DNA from: Heterostelium multicystogenum
Lineage: Eukaryota > Evosea > Eumycetozoa > Acytosteliales > Acytosteliaceae
Direction: 5' to 3'
DNA: 52,960 nt
Assembly (NCBI GenBank): GCA_003667245.1
Contig: RCNN01000250.1
Location: forward strand, 1 to 52,960
Shown: in pieces, positions 12,312-22,586 of the stretch
Numbering within the stretch: position 1 is the stretch's first letter
Layout of the letters: each line of letters starts with the position of its first letter
Notes under the pieces: model-generated
The model's input: the letters and a program-made list of their open reading frames with translations, nothing else
The model's database searches: none
What the model was told of the DNA's origin: nothing
Position numbers and translations under genes: made by a program

Positions 12312-14055
12312 TTAAAAACGATATGTATCTTCTGGTTTAACTAAAAATGGTCTATCGATAAATATGTTGTTGTATTTCTTCATAGCTTTGGCGGTGGCGA
12401 ATAGGATGACAGCCCAGTAGAAGATGAATACAAAGAGTGAGCTGAGGACGGTCGATGATGATGGGAGAACTGCGGCATAGATGAGGAATGCCAAAAGAAG
12501 GGCAAGACCTACCCATATCAGTTGGATTGGGTGCTTGGGGTTGCTGAGCTGCTCGGCGTCCACTTTGTAGACTCCGGTGAAGAGGTCAAAGGCATCTTGA
12601 CGGAATCCATCAATAAAGTTGTTGAGGTAGTAACGCTTGAGTGAGTTTTCACCGTCTTGGATAAGTCCAGCGGTTGAACGCTTTCCAGTACGGGTATAGT
12701 CGTTCTTGAGTGCTCCGGTTCCACTGTATTGGGTGGAGATGACGTCGGCGTGATCGGCCCACATATTCTTGTAGATACCGTCGAACTGTGGTGATTCGAT
12801 CAGCTTGGTGTCGACTCCGAGTGCTGTGAGCTGGGCAGCGAGCTGCTGCTTGGAGACGAGGGTCTGGACAACGTTGGTACGATCAAGATTGTCGATACAG
12901 TTGGTACGGACGATACCCTTTTGACGTTGGACTGGGTTTCCACCCTTGGCCATGAAGAATCCGTCACGTTGGATGTCGTCCTTGATCATGTCCATGAGAA
13001 TCGAAAGCTTGTCGTAACGCATTCCTTTGCAGATGGCGTGGAAGTCGAACCAGACATACTTGACGTGGGCAACCTTGGAGATTCCCTTCTCGTAGGCTTC
13101 ACCAAGCTTAAGCTCGTCTGACTTTTTATCGATCAGTTGACAATGGTGGTGTCTCCGTAGAGATCGTAGAGTTGTGCAAAGTGGTTGCGGACAGCGGTTT
13201 GGTTAACACTCTCGTTTCCGTAGAACTTGACACGTGGCTTGTAGGCAAGACTTGGGTACTGTGACCAAAGCAGTGGAACGGAACCACGGATCTGAACGAA
13301 TGAGGTGTAGGTGTCTTTCTTTGAGAGCACCTCAAAGATCTGTTCAGTTTTCGACATTGTTGGCAACATTACCCTTCTGGTCGGCACCACGTTGGTAGTA
13401 ACGAGTACCGGCACGTTGGTGATTTCTACGTGACATCAAGGTGATTCTGTAGTCTTGTCCAGCGTAGCTAAACTTGCTTTGCTTGACGAATCCCATTGTC
13501 ACTGGGACGACCCACTCTTTGGCCACGTCTTGATAGTCGGTGACGTAGTTTTTTGTTCCAGAAGAAACGTTCGTCTGGTGCAGTTGCAGTGATCTCACGC
13601 TGACGGGTGTGTGTAATATCAGTGTTGAAAGAGAAGTAGAATGACTTTACCTTGAGTATCCACTGAAGCATTTCGAGGTAAGCTTGTTCCTCGTCGTAGA
13701 GTGGGATGGTGATGAGTGATTGCTGGTTGGCATGGAATGGGATCAGCTGAACTGAGTCGACACGATAGATGTAGACAGGGGTCGAGGAGACACCTGGGAT
13801 TTGAGCAACGACAGTGGTCTTGTCGGCAACGATCAAGTAGCGACCAGAGAGCAGTGGGATGATACCGATCAAGCAACCCTGGATGTCTTGAGTTGAGATG
13901 ACATTCTCAGAGGCGCCCAGATTCAGAGTGGTGCCATCGTATCTGCTGTAGGTCAAATCAGACTTGTTGATCGCAATGCCATAGGGCAACACTCTCATGT
14001 TGGTCGAGATCAGCAGAATTCTATCTGTAGTTTGTACAATTGATATATCAGTCAT
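12312..14055 (-). CDS. sac1: Sac1-type phosphoinositide phosphatase
   Basis: An ER/Golgi membrane phosphatase that removes phosphate from PtdIns4P and related lipids. The start ATG is at 14053-14055 (MTDISIVQTTDRIL). The SAC domain runs to about 12700 and contains the catalytic loop RTNCIDNLDRTN, a CX5R motif with the usual RTNCxDxLDRTN form, at about 12900. Two hydrophobic segments near the end (about 12390-12510) form the family's C-terminal membrane hairpin. The stop is at 12312-12314. The frame shifts at about 13560, 13350 and 13130, each time with the SAC homology carried on immediately in another frame, as expected from single-base errors. Total length, about 580 residues, is normal for Sac1. 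The gene is divergent from the AP-1 sigma gene. Confidence 0.93.
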
Positions 14056-14976
14056 CTTAAGATGTTCTTCTTCTTCTTCTTTATCTTCAATCTATATATC
14101 TGCAAAAAACACAATTGATTATTAAAATAAAAATGAAGTGTGCAATAGTTTCAAACACTGATCTATTTATTTGATTTTTTATTAAATATCTCAATTTTAC
14201 ATTGATTGGTTAATGTATGTTTGTACTTGGTGAGTCCAATTTTCATTAGATCAATCTAATGGGAAGTAATGAGATGAATCATAGAAATAATTTATACCAA
14301 TTTATAAATAAGTAGAATACTTGATCAAATAATTTGGTAAGTCTGGACTTTGTGAATCTGGGATCTAAATTTTTTCCAGGTAGCTATAGCTGTCTGATAT
14401 AAGATATGTATCTATTGACACCTTAATAATTACAAAAGTATTTAAGCCAAAAATAATCTCTCCAGCCAAATATAAACTCTAGATTAGTTTTGTTCAATTT
14501 CATCTCCACAAGGAAAGTAGACTTACATGATTGATAGTTTCATCATTTCAAAAATCAAATTAACATTATGGATTCCAACAATGATATTAATCAATAGGTA
14601 CCATTTTAATACTATGGAGTTTGGTATCAAGTAGACATATATTTGAAGAAAAAAATCACCAAAAGTGATATAGATATTCATCTAATTATACATTATTTAA
14701 AGTGAAATGTCTATATTGTATTAATACATAGAATAACAGTCCATTAATAAACAATTTAACCTATTATATAATTCTTCAAATCAAGTATGTTAAATGGAAT
14801 AAGTTCTTGCAATGGAACCTACGTCTGCAACCATAAAATTTTAAAAAAATCAGAATTTAAATTCAATTTTGTCATCTAACCTACCCTTTGCATAACCTTT
14901 TTGTTTTAAATTGATTTGGGTGTTGTCAACTCATTTACACTTAACATTACATACTAAATAACAAACTATTTATACA
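14056..14976. other. Divergent promoter region of sac1 and AP-1 sigma
   Basis: About 0.9 kb of AT-rich DNA between two divergently read genes, so both promoters should lie here. I see no reading frame of note and no repeat longer than simple A/T runs. Confidence 0.55.
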
Positions 14977-15862
14977 ATGGTCAGTAGCTTTAGCGGGATG
15001 TGCATGTATAATCTCTCTCTACAGATGTTTATATGATAGTATATATGTACAACAACTTGATGTAATGATATTAACATATCTTTATAAATATATCTATGTA
15101 TTTAGTTTCACTTTTTATTACTGCTAAGTAGACAGGGAAAGACTAGATTGACAAAATGGTATTCACCCTACACCAATAAAGAAAAGTCTAGATTCACAAG
15201 AGAGATCAGCAATATGGTATTGAGCAGACCACCCAAGCTCTGCAACTTTTTAGAGTGGAAAGAATACAAGATCATCTTCAAGCGTTATGCCAGTTTGTTT
15301 TTCGTTGTTTGTGTAGATCGTACTGATAATGAGCTCATCGTATTGGAGATCATTCATCATTTTGTAGAGATATTGGATCGTTATTTTGGAAATGTAATGT
15401 ATAACAACAACTCAACACCAGATACCTCTAGACACATCTATCTACATGCACTATCAATAAGACTCTAAAGCAGCAAAGCATTAAACAACATCGCAATTAC
15501 ATTAGAGGATAAGCATTATAATAGTAGTCAGTAAATACTAGCGATACAGAAAGCGACTATACAACATTCATGAGATGATGTTGCTTCTACAACTACTACT
15601 ACTACAGCAATCAACTCATTCATTCACACTAATGATCAGGATATTAGGAATAACAAATTATTAACCTTATTCCAACATACAACACATCCTATAGGTTTGT
15701 GAATTAGATTTGATTTTCAACTTCCACAAAGCCTATTATATTTTAGATGAATTGATTATGGCAGGTGAACTTCAAGAGACTAGCAAGAAGACTGTTTTAA
15801 GAATTATGGCTCAGCAGGATGCTCAACAAGAGAACCCAAGTGAACACAAAGTAGATCTATAA
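14977..15862 (+). CDS. ap1s1: AP-1 clathrin adaptor complex, sigma subunit
   Basis: The small subunit of the trans-Golgi/endosome clathrin adaptor AP-1. The main exon, 15106-15393, begins [19 protein letters not shown], the strongly conserved sigma N terminus, and contains [20 protein letters not shown] and [15 protein letters not shown]. An intron (15394-15694, GTAATG...TATAG) leads to the last exon, 15695-15862: [20 protein letters not shown], then an acidic tail ending HKVDL. No ATG precedes FHF in the main exon. The simplest model is a first coding exon holding only the start codon (14977-14979) followed by a GT-AG intron, 14980-15105; this gives the family-like MFHFLLL (usually MIHFLLL). 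That first exon is an inference. The choice of sigma-1 over sigma-2 or sigma-3 rests on overall sequence feel. Confidence 0.92.
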
Positions 15863-16789
15863 ATATAAAGCAACCAACCCCTACACATATGTTAACATTA
15901 TAAACCATAATATATCTTTTAGTAATATCAACAAACAACTATCACAATAAATCAAACTTAATTTAACAACACCTTATAATATACATACATACTAGTAAAC
16001 CTCTACCAATCAAACATAAATTAAATAGATAAAGATTATCTATCCACTTTAATATAATTCATTCTTTGTTTACTCCTATAATTATCATTATAATGATAAT
16101 ACTATACTACATAATCATCAAAGTATTTAAATAGATTTATAAATCTTTAAAGAAAGAAGAAGAAGAAGAAGAGATAAGACAACTTAAAACCAAAGTAGAT
16201 TAGATAATATAGTTAACTCACAACACTCACTGACTCAGCATTAATAAAATAATATTGACTTGTAGCGGTCATTGTAGTGACCAATAGTTTTTACAATATA
16301 AACAACAACTACAACAACAACATCATCATCATCATCATCATCTGGTAAACAGATTGTAGAATAGATAATAATAATAATAACAATAATCATAATATTTTAT
16401 TATAATAATAATAATGATAATTTGTTCATTCTAATAATCAACAATGAATACATAAATGAACCCACACATCATCCTTCTTTTTCCTAAAAAAGTAAAATAA
16501 CCAAATTGGAAGAATATTCATTGCTATCCATCGTCATACCACCTACCCAGGTGTAAAATATGAATGAATTTTATTTTAATATTATCAATTATCAATTATT
16601 AAATATAATATTTAAATATCTAGTTTTCATTTTTTATATTTTGATCCCAATATATATATAATAATAACAAATATCATTCACCTCTTTTAAATCAAACTAA
16701 TAATAATAATAATATAGTAATAATAGTAATATCTTATAAATCATAAAACCTATTTAACTTCTAATTTTATATATATCTAAATTTTAATT
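15863..16789. other. AT-rich spacer before the DDHD gene
   Basis: No supported gene. It contains simple triplet repeats and long AT-only stretches, typical of dictyostelid promoters, and should hold the DDHD gene promoter at its right end. Confidence 0.55.
16321..16342 (+). repeat. CAT trinucleotide microsatellite, preceded by CAA/ACA repeats
   Basis: Seven perfect CAT units follow an AACAACAACTACAACAACAA stretch starting at 16301. It is not inside a recognisable reading frame. Such triplet tracts are common in dictyostelid genomes. Confidence 0.85.
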
Positions 16790-18825
16790 ATGGTTGGAGA
16801 AGAAATGTTAATGGATGGAATTGTTTTAAACGAAACTAATATTAGTAATAATAATAATATAGAAAGTTATACAAATAGTAATACACATAATAACAATGAT
16901 AATATTGATAGTAAAATTAATAATATATTAAATAATAGTGATGTAAATAATATTATTGATCGTTTGGAAAATAATACAAATAATAATGGTAGTAAAGATA
17001 ACTTTAATGAATTTAAAAATAACAGCAACAATTATGAATTAAAAGAAATTCAATCATTGGCTAATAGCCATGATGAATTAGAAACTTCTTATGATATTGA
17101 TCCAATTCTTAAAAAGAATATGCTGGAAGCAGATAAAAAGCAAATGGAGAAAGACTCAAGCCAAACTCCAATAGTTGATCACCTTGTTTTTATAGTTCAT
17201 GGAGTAGGAAATCAATTATCAGAGAATAAAATTGCAACATTAGAACAAAATGGTATATTTTAAAAGTTAATTATATTCTTTTATTTGGAAACTAATAATT
17301 TGAATCCATATCTATAGTAAATTTATTGAAAAAGAACTTTAATCATATCTCTCAAAAGGGTGGTTCAAATGACAGACAAATCAATGTTGAATTTAAAATG
17401 ATTGAATGGCATTCAAAAATTAGAAAAGATAATTTAGATAAGTATGTTATCACAGAGTGTTTTGTTCTAAGAACTTAACGGTTAGATGAATATACTAATA
17501 TTCCTTTAATCTATTATCAAATAAAAAGTGATTTAGAAAAGATTTCACCAAATTCGATTGAAAAGATAAGAGGATTTGTTAATGAAACAATATTTGATAT
17601 TATGTTGTACATGACTCCAGAGTTTCATAATGAAATCATGAAAGAGGTCAGCAGTCAGATTAACAGTACCTACCAAAACTTTATGAATCACCACCCAAAG
17701 TTTAGAGGGTTGGTTTCTATTTTTGCTCACTCACTTGGCTCAGTAATTGTTTTCGATCTACTCTCAAAGAAACATGTTAATTTTAAAATTGAAAATGTAT
17801 TTGCTGTTGGCTCACCCCTAGGATTATTTCTACGATTGAATGGACATCAGCTAGGAAAGTTGGATTTTGAGAGAATCATCCCACAGTGTTCCCATTGGCA
17901 TAACATATTTTCCCCAACTGATCCTGTAGCCTACAGAATAGAACCTTACATTGATGAGCGTTATCTGCAGTTGCAACCACTGCTTATCGACATTCCAGAT
18001 CCAGTGGAGAAAAAGAATACTCTTTTCAATTCATATAAAGAGAAGCTTGGTGGATTGTTCAGTCGATCAAAACCCACTCAATCTTCTCCGCCATCGACCT
18101 CTGGTTCTCCAACTAACACAACAGTTATTAGCAGTATTGTGACTGAAACAACAACCAGCAATGTAAAAACAACAACTACTACTACAAGCATCACTGAGAC
18201 GATAAAGACTGAGAAGTCTGAACAGACTGCGAATTCATCAGCTTCAACCGAAAAGAATCATAATAACTCTACAGAATCCCTGCTTACCTCCGAGTTGAAA
18301 AAGTCACATCCACTAGAAGCTACACCAACTAAGTTGTCACCAAAGATGGCAACAGAAAACTGCATTGCTGATGGAAAAAATCTAGATAACGAGAATACAA
18401 ATAACGACTCAACAAATAACAACGGTCAAACCAAAGACTTCATTGCTTGCAATCCAAAGAGATTTGATTACATTCTCGAAGAAGGTTCAAATATTTGGAG
18501 AAATGGAATTCCAAGCTACTTCATATCTATTATTTCACACATATGTTATTGGGACTCAAAGATTGTTGCGAAATTCCTTGTGAAATCTCTGACCTACAAA
18601 TGGACAAAAATTGGCGAGTACAAGCAACGTCAGTCGACACTGGACATCAATGCACTGATACAAGAAAACAAAGATTGTGAAACACCCATTATTGGATTCA
18701 ATCGTTTGCGAACATCATCAATAACATCGTCATCCGTCTCCTCCACCAACAGTATTTCAATTCCACCAACAACTTCCAAACCTATAGACATTCAACAATT
18801 CACACAAGATTATAACTATTTATAA
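16790..18825 (+). CDS. DDHD-domain phospholipase (PA-PLA1 family)
   Basis: Intracellular PA-PLA1-type phospholipase; relatives act on phosphatidic acid at ER/Golgi membranes. The first exon (16790-17252) is very Asn-rich, then has HLVFIVHGVGNQL, the conserved N-terminal motif of the lipase core. An intron (17253-17317) is in phase; a second near 17440-17475 has uncertain borders because canonical sites do not restore the frame. The third part (to 18825) contains IFAHSLGSVIVFDLL, where the usual GHSLGS lipase motif has Ala as its first residue, then FAVGSPLGLFLRL and HNIFSPTDPVAYRIEP, typical of DDHD lipases. A Thr/Ser/Asn-rich insert (about 18080-18430) separates this from the C-terminal piece FDYILEEGSNI...YFISIISHICYWDSK, the end of the DDHD domain. 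Specific substrate is unknown. Confidence 0.88.
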
Positions 18826-19241
18826 TTATATAATAAAAAAACCAAACAAACCAAACAGGTATCTTTACCTGTTTTTCTTTCGAAATAAGTCTACACATAG
18901 ATTAATAAAGTAAAGAATTATTAATAATGTAAGAGCCCTTTTTTTTGACCGTGTCCTAAATTGGGGGCGTGCCTCAAAAGGTTGTACGTATTAACCGAGA
19001 TACGAACCTCCTGTATTAACGGTTACTCTTAACCATTAATTATGAAAAAATAACAAATAAATAGTACATATGCATATACCAATTATAATTTTATGGGTAA
19101 AATAATGCTTAAAATTTGATAAAAATTAACCCACCCACACGTTTGAAATAATTTGTGTAGATGTGATACTTGAGAAAAGGAGGGAACAATAAACTATTTC
19201 ATATCATTTGTTATCTTTTGAAATTATTATATGTTTAAATT
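18826..19241. other. Spacer with an unusual less AT-rich patch
   Basis: Between the DDHD and CDC26 genes. Most is AT-rich, but about 18935-19040 has a run of mixed composition beginning after a T8 run and containing TTGGGGGCGTGCC. Within it TAACCG and CGGTTA form a short inverted pair (about 18992-19025). I found no tRNA: a GGTTCGTATC on the minus strand resembles a B box, but a T-stem does not form. It may be a non-coding RNA, a mobile-element scar or promoter DNA. Confidence 0.35.
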
Positions 19242-19475
19242 ATGATATCAAGAAAAGCTACAAGAATCGAATTGAACATTGAGGACATCGAGGAGTACGA
19301 GCAACTCAAGGGTGAACAAACCAATGATTACAATCAAATGATGAGAGCGAATGCTCAGTCGACTCCAAAAGTAGGGATGAATGTAGATAAAAAACTGCCA
19401 TTGGTCAACACTGCAACTCCTCAAAGTAATACCAACAAGTCACCATCAACAGCACAACGTATTGGTTTTCAATAG
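19242..19475 (+). CDS. cdc26: CDC26 / APC12, anaphase-promoting complex subunit
   Basis: CDC26 is a tiny APC/C subunit whose N terminus packs inside the TPR superhelix of CDC16/APC6 and stabilises it. The 77-residue protein begins MISRKATRIELNIEDIEEYE, closely following the family's N-terminal signature (M-x-R-[RK]-x-[PA]-T-R-[IL]-E-L-x-x-[ED]-D-I-E-E). The remainder is low-complexity Asn/Ser/Thr/Gln and ends QRIGFQ, recalling the RIGY/F element near the end of CDC26 proteins. It is a single exon. The last 30 nt overlap a possible opposing reading frame. The protein is short, so the identification rests mainly on the first 20 residues. Confidence 0.8.
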   Translation: MISRKATRIELNIEDIEEYEQLKGEQTNDYNQMMRANAQSTPKVGMNVDKKLPLVNTATPQSNTNKSPSTAQRIGFQ

Positions 19476-19766
19476 CCCCAGTAGATCATCTGTGATAGAT
19501 GTAATATCAGGAGATAAATAATATCTGATTCTCTTCCAGCCCAACAAATGCATTCTAGCTATCAATACAACACTGGTTGTGATCAGAGTGTGTACTATTA
19601 AAGTCAACAGGTCCTTATATTTAAAGCGAAAACTATAACTAACAGCCAAATAAATAAATTGTGTACATAAATATTCAATCAATAATCTTATTACACTATG
19701 GATGGTCTTTGAACTTTTAACAAGTCTTGGAATCTTCAGCTTTGCGCAGAAAGTATTGGAATTCAT
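19446..19766 (-). CDS. Possible small membrane protein, unknown
   Basis: An intact frame of 106 residues opposite to, and overlapping by 30 nt, the end of the CDC26 gene. It has two hydrophobic stretches, roughly FIYLAVSYSF and LLTLIVHTLITTSVVLI, separated by a basic loop (RFKYK), then GWKRIRYYL and a short tail ending CC. Composition resembles a real small membrane protein more than the usual shadow frame, and it lies mostly outside any other gene. I do not recognise a family. It may instead be chance, or a remnant of a longer gene. Confidence 0.35.
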   Translation of the reverse strand: MNSNTFCAKLKIPRLVKSSKTIHSVIRLLIEYLCTQFIYLAVSYSFRFKYKDLLTLIVHTLITTSVVLIARMHLLGWKRIRYYLSPDITSITDDLLGLLKTNTLCC

Positions 19767-20223
19767 TCAACATATTTCCATCACTTCACTTTTATTATAG
19801 ACTTGACCAATTTACATTCTTTCCTTCTGTGACTAAATATTCTTTTTTAAACAACTAATTTTTTGATCACAAAACAACCCAGACCAGTCTGGAGTCCATC
19901 ACCCAAAAAAAAGATGAATTTAAAATTATTAATTTAAATTAATCTTTTTTAAATCAATCAATGAAATTCTATTAATGAAAAATCTGATCTGCTGACTGTT
20001 GACTTTAAAAAGCAAAGACCTCATTAGCCATTTGTTAATAATTGTACTATACTAGAGTTTATTATTCCTGTTATTACTGTTGTTATTATAATTATTGTCA
20101 ATGTATGAATTTAAATAAGATATCATTATATATTAAAATATTATAAATTCAAAATATACACATTATACATATTATTATTGATTATTATTTATTTAATTAG
20201 TTATATTATATTTATATACAAAG
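19767..20223. other. AT-rich spacer
   Basis: Long A/T runs and simple ATT repeats; promoter region for the small gene at 20224 and perhaps for the minus-strand frame ending at 19766. Nothing else recognisable. Confidence 0.5.
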
Positions 20224-20532
20224 ATGTTTGAATATATATTTAAATCATTTAGTAAAACTGTACAAAATACAAGATTAAACCTTTTCAAGACAAATAGATA
20301 TATTAGTCATACATTTTATAAATTATTTAATAGAAACAATGTACATCTAAAAGGAAGAAATGCTTTATTCTTCAAACATAACAATAACAATAATCGAATT
20401 AAATACAACATTGACAATAGAACCACCAATAGTAGAAGCAGTCACAATTTGAATGATACTGCCTCTGTCTTTTACAGAACAACAACACTCGACTCTGCTA
20501 TGTATAGATTGGACAACCACAATGACAAATAA
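20224..20532 (+). CDS. Small Asn-rich hypothetical protein
   Basis: A 102-residue frame after a strongly AT-rich promoter-like region. The first 35 residues are rich in Lys/Arg/Phe/Ser/Thr with no acidic residue after position 3, which would suit a mitochondrial targeting sequence. The rest is Asn/Arg/Thr-rich with an NNNNN run and ends DNHNDK. I recognise no domain. Base composition is similar to genuine genes nearby, but there is no conserved motif to prove it is coding. Confidence 0.4.
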   Translation: MFEYIFKSFSKTVQNTRLNLFKTNRYISHTFYKLFNRNNVHLKGRNALFFKHNNNNNRIKYNIDNRTTNSRSSHNLNDTASVFYRTTTLDSAMYRLDNHNDK

Positions 20533-20858
20533 CAAATCCAAAAACCACTTGTACAATAATATTACTAGATTAAATAAAAATATAAACTGCCACAACAATC
20601 AGTTTACATTGGACCGATGTAACTTATAACATATATTATAAATGTGAAACTTCAACACAAACAAATGAAGATGATCCTCTTCATTTCATTGTTGTCATAT
20701 TGCGACAATTATAATTATTGGAAAAAACACCTTTTTTTTTTAATTAATTAATTTTGGGACCCACTTCACTGAAGTGAACATATATAATATGAAGTGGTTA
20801 GTTTTGCTTCCAGTTTTTATAGTGGTGGTGAACCAATTTATTTATAACTTTATTACAA
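20533..20858. other. Short spacer with nicotinamidase promoter
   Basis: 326 nt, AT-rich, with a T9 run near 20730 and the AAGTGGT-containing stretch at about 20790. Likely promoter of the downstream nicotinamidase gene. Confidence 0.45.
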
Positions 20859-21473
20859 ATGTCTGCTTTACTTATTATTGATGTTCAATATGATTTCATG
20901 AAAGGTGGAAGTCTGGAGGTGAAAGATGCCGAGGAGATACTAGAGCCAATCAACAAGCTGAGGACTAATAGAAAGTTCGATTTGGTCGTGTTGACACAGG
21001 ACTATCATCCACAGGACCACGTGTCTTTTGCATCGAACAACCCCGGAAAGAAATTGTTTGAAGCTGTCGAATACCACCATGGTGTCCAGATCATGTGGCC
21101 AGATCATTGTGTCCAAGGCTCACATGGTGCCGAGATTAATGATAAACTGATACGTCTGCCTACAGACAAAGTCGTTAGAAAAGGTCAAAATAAAGAGGTA
21201 GACAGCTACTCTGCATTCTTTGACAACGACCACAAAAGTAAGACCGACTTGGAAGATATTCTTAGAGAAAATCATATCAAAGATGTCTATGTTTGTGGAC
21301 TAGCAACAGATTACTGTGTATCTTATACAGCTCTTGATGCAAATGCAGCCGGTTTCAAGACACATTTCTTTGAAGATGCAAGCAGAGGTGTAGCACCTGA
21401 CACCTCAAAATCACAAATTGAAAAGATGAAGCAAAACAACATCACAATCATGAAAACCACAGACATGTATTAA
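20859..21473 (+). CDS. Nicotinamidase / pyrazinamidase-type isochorismatase-fold hydrolase
   Basis: Converts nicotinamide to nicotinic acid for NAD salvage. The 204-residue protein begins MSALLIIDVQYDFMKGGSL, with the catalytic Asp in IDVQ. The metal-binding region reads TQDYHPQDHVSFA (Asp, His and His ligands), followed by MWPDHCVQGS, which is conserved in nicotinamidases. The catalytic Lys lies in VRKGQN, and the nucleophile Cys in GLATDYCV. The full triad is present, the length is normal and the gene is a single intact exon. The match to this subfamily is better than to general isochorismatases because of the metal site and the WPDHC block. Confidence 0.95.
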   Translation: MSALLIIDVQYDFMKGGSLEVKDAEEILEPINKLRTNRKFDLVVLTQDYHPQDHVSFASNNPGKKLFEAVEYHHGVQIMWPDHCVQGSHGAEINDKLIRLPTDKVVRKGQNKEVDSYSAFFDNDHKSKTDLEDILRENHIKDVYVCGLATDYCVSYTALDANAAGFKTHFFEDASRGVAPDTSKSQIEKMKQNNITIMKTTDMY

Positions 21474-21665
21474 ATAATCAACTAACTAAATCAAGAGACT
21501 ATTCACTTTGTACATATTTGCTACCCTCTTTCAAACTTATATTTAAATTAATAAACTTTTATTTTTAAAAATTAAAAAAACTAGTTTGAGGTGGAGAAAA
21601 CGAACGAATGTCATTAATGTGGTCCATATCATCTATAAATTTAAGATACAACATAAGCTACAAAG

Positions 21666-22251
21666 ATGACACCAGAGGAATTCCAAATATATAGACAAAA
21701 AGCATTTGAAGAAGCACAGATAAAAGTAGCCAATATGGCTAAAGAGGATATACAAGTGTTGGTTCCACTGCTAGAGCAACACCAAACGGCAGTCGACCAA
21801 CTACTGCAGAAAGCAGACGCCACAGATATATCCAAAGGTGCACCAATTCAAAGTTTATTCGTTGTTTTATGCCTTCTTTTGAATGAAGAGCTCTGTTCAT
21901 ATGTTGTAAGTTGTTTGAAATAACATGCATTCTATATTTCATTGACAAACCCATTCTAATATTATTATTATTAATACAATGTAGGAAGCAAGACAATTAT
22001 CATGTAAATCAGGATCAGTTCTTATTGGTGCAATAAAGAATCTTGATTATACTAGAGTCAGTCATCATATTTACAAGCTATTGGAAGGATATTATACAAA
22101 CTATGAAGTGACATTACATCCAGAGTTTACTGAAGAACGATTGTCTGCTTTTGGTGACATTGCAATTGCATTGTTTCGTTGGGCAGACTCTATATATACT
22201 CTACTATCATTTAGATTCGACGACATAGATGATGAAGAAGATGATCAATAA
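21666..22251 (+). CDS. Conserved-looking hypothetical protein, one intron
   Basis: Two exons, 21666-21905 and 21985-22251, join in phase across a GTAAGT...TGTAG intron and give about 168 residues. The protein begins MTPEEFQIYRQKAFEEA, is predicted to be mostly helical (VLVPLLEQHQTAVDQLLQKA, then SLFVVLCLLLNEEL), continues GSVLIGAIKNLDYTRVSHHI and ends with an acidic tail DDIDDEEDDQ. There is no signal peptide. I do not recognise the family; a small helical cytosolic adaptor is possible but not shown. The clean splice and compact helical sequence make it likely to be a real gene. Confidence 0.7.
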
Positions 22252-22586
22252 TACCTAATAATCTTAATAATAATATCACAACAACAATGTAAATAGTATA
22301 TAATATAGTCGTAGTAGATAGTTGTCTGTCTGTTGCCTCTCTGGCTCAATAAAATACAACTATACAATACAATAGAAGCAATGCAATTAGGAAGTTATGT
22401 CATATTGACACACAAAACAATGATATTAAATATGGATATCTATTATAAAATTTATTATTATGTTGTACAACAAAGGTGGAATGTAGACTGAAACCAATAT
22501 TTCAACGGCATGTTCGATATTGCTTGGTGCTTGCTGAACTATAGGCTAGTCAATGGATCTGTTCTCTATCTAATGCTATTATCAAT
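22252..22586. other. Convergent 3' spacer
   Basis: The spacer between two convergent genes, with AATAAA-like A-rich signals at about 22345. No gene seen. Confidence 0.5.

Noticed and set aside
12155..12340. Plus-strand 61-residue frame with a Cys/Tyr repeat
   Set aside because: Arises from a TTGTTA-type simple repeat in spacer DNA and has no conserved feature.
16300..16400. Possible CRISPR-like array in CAA/CAT repeats
   Set aside because: Plain trinucleotide microsatellite in a eukaryotic genome; no spacers.
18960..19030. GGTTCGTATC as a B box of a tRNA gene
   Set aside because: The T-stem does not pair and the distance to any A-box-like word is too short.
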